Part shown: piece after piece, positions 63,324-64,000 of the stretch | Layout of the letters: every line of letters begins with the position of its first letter | How positions within the stretch are numbered: position 1 is the stretch's first letter | Notes under the pieces: generated by a model | The model's database searches: none | What the model saw: the letters and a program-made list of their open reading frames with translations, nothing else | Told to the model about the DNA's origin: nothing | Assembly (NCBI GenBank): GCA_000621425.1 | Contig: JHYJ01000006.1 | Coordinates: forward strand, 279,393-343,392 | Reading direction: 5' to 3' | DNA length: 64,000 nt | From: Lachnospiraceae bacterium AB2028 | GTDB taxonomy: Bacteria; Bacillota; Clostridia; Lachnospirales; Lachnospiraceae | Translations under genes and position numbers: made by a program

Positions 63324-64000
63324 GGCAGACGTATAAATTGGCAGATTTGCTTGCATTTGATGGTATGGCTAGAAGTACATTTTACTATTATATAAAGCGT
63401 ATGAAGCAACCTGATAAATATAGCGAATTAAAAGATGTGATAAAACAAATCTTCTCTGAAAATAAGGGGAGGTACGGATATAGGCGAATTACTATGGAAC
63501 TGCATAATCGCGGGTATCGCATCAATCATAAAACGGTACAGAAGTTGATGAAACAGAGTTGTCTGAAGTGTGAAATCAGGAGAAAAAGGTATCGTTCTTA
63601 CAAAGGAGAAGTGGGTAAAGTTGCACCTAATATTATCGCGAGAAACTTTGAGGCAGATGGACCAAACCAAAAATGGGCTACCGATGTAACCGAGTTTGCC
63701 GTAATGGATCAGAAAGTATATTTATCACCCATACTGGATATGTACAACGGGGAGATCATTAGCTATAACATTTCCTTACGTCCAACATTCCATCAAACAA
63801 TGGATATGTTAGACAAAGCTTTTGCAAAAATACCCGATAATACAGGCCTAATACTACACTCGGATCAAGGCTGGCAATACCAGATGAAAAGATACCAACT
63901 TAGACTGAAAGAGAAAGGCATTATTCAAAGTATGTCCAGGAAAGGGAACTGCTTAGATAATTCTGTAATGGAGAACTTCTTTGGTTTGTTAAAAACCGAA
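63254..64000 (+). CDS. IS3-family transposase OrfB, 3' end missing
   Basis: The -1 frame opens directly after TGA at 63239-63241 and runs to the window end. It is probably made as an OrfAB fusion by slippage on A AAA AAA. It has the HTH_21-like IIEELRQTYKLADLLAFDGM and RGRYGYRRIT-type segment, then the integrase core with all three catalytic acids: D in KWATDVTEF, D in LHSDQGWQY and E in ENFFGLLKTE. So the visible part looks intact and potentially active. Confidence 0.9.
   Translation, partial: MASLSSGKNRPREWERATIIEELRQTYKLADLLAFDGMARSTFYYYIKRMKQPDKYSELKDVIKQIFSENKGRYGYRRITMELHNRGYRINHKTVQKLMKQSCLKCEIRRKRYRSYKGEVGKVAPNIIARNFEADGPNQKWATDVTEFAVMDQKVYLSPILDMYNGEIISYNISLRPTFHQTMDMLDKAFAKIPDNTGLILHSDQGWQYQMKRYQLRLKEKGIIQSMSRKGNCLDNSVMENFFGLLKTE

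Larger units (their letters stand above)
62745..64000 (+). mobile_element. IS3-family insertion element, IS150-like, cut by window end
   Basis: Begins near 62745 with TGAAGTGCACCCC, a likely left inverted repeat starting TG. It holds two overlapping frames, orfA and orfB in the -1 phase, with a slippery A7 at 63248-63254, as in IS3-family elements. It has the same direction as the flagellar genes. The right end and target duplication lie beyond the window, so the exact ends are unproven. Confidence 0.88.

Noticed and set aside
1..64000. CRISPR arrays, tRNA or rRNA genes, prophage genes
   Set aside because: No repeat-spacer pattern, cloverleaf-like segment, rRNA-like stretch or phage gene cluster was noticed on reading; a tRNAscan or Rfam run was not possible here.

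Overview
This window looks like a chromosomal segment of a motile, low-to-mid GC Gram-positive anaerobe, most likely a member of the Lachnospiraceae (Butyrivibrio or Pseudobutyrivibrio type). That placement is inferred from the pyrK/pyrD (class 1B) pair, pyruvate phosphate dikinase, single-chain glycyl-tRNA synthetase, CodY next to topA and the flagellar operon, strong AGGAGG ribosome sites, and a type IV pilus set without a secretin. No rRNA, tRNA or CRISPR array was seen.

Layout. 1-3428: end of a pyrimidine cluster (pyrC cut by the window edge, pyrK, pyrD, a cytidylate-kinase-like gene). 3494-8992: a DUF58 protein and a 1,507-residue membrane protein with three von Willebrand A-like domains, without the usual MoxR ATPase. 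9029-23182: single genes and short operons: UDP-glucose dehydrogenase, an SPFH/zinc-ribbon protein, a DEDDh exonuclease on the minus strand, a lipoprotein, glyS, a YidC-like/sulfatase-like fusion, a zinc-ribbon membrane protein, ppdK and UDP-galactopyranose mutase. 23501-32428: an isochorismatase-family hydrolase, then three overlapping YfhO-family genes on the minus strand. 32686-46408: a type IV pilus locus (pilT, pilB, pilC, a prepilin peptidase lacking the methylase domain, a PilM-PilN fusion, pilO, five prepilins). 46657-49621: topA and codY. 50012-62705: flagellar genes flgB, flgC, fliE, fliF, fliG, fliH, fliI, fliJ, a MotE-like gene, fliK, flgD and flgE. 62745-64000: an IS3-family element, cut by the window end, inserted just behind flgE.

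The two surface-motility systems dominate. The pilus locus carries both ATPases, the platform protein, the alignment complex and minor-to-major pilins, and its internal hairpins probably divide it into several transcription units. The flagellar operon builds the basal rod, MS ring, C ring, export ATPase complex and hook. It shows an apparent frameshift in fliE, highly structured non-coding stretches upstream of flgB, between fliF and fliG and before flgD, and a good sigma-D (FliA)-type promoter before flgE. The cell-surface theme continues in ugd, glf, the YfhO trio and the YidC-like/sulfatase-like fusion, all plausibly linked to cell-wall or surface glycopolymers.

The items most worth following up are the YidC-like/alkaline-phosphatase-superfamily fusion, which has lost the groove arginine; the competing-hairpin element between fliF and fliG; the structured leader of flgB; the fliE frameshift; and the giant triple-vWA protein.
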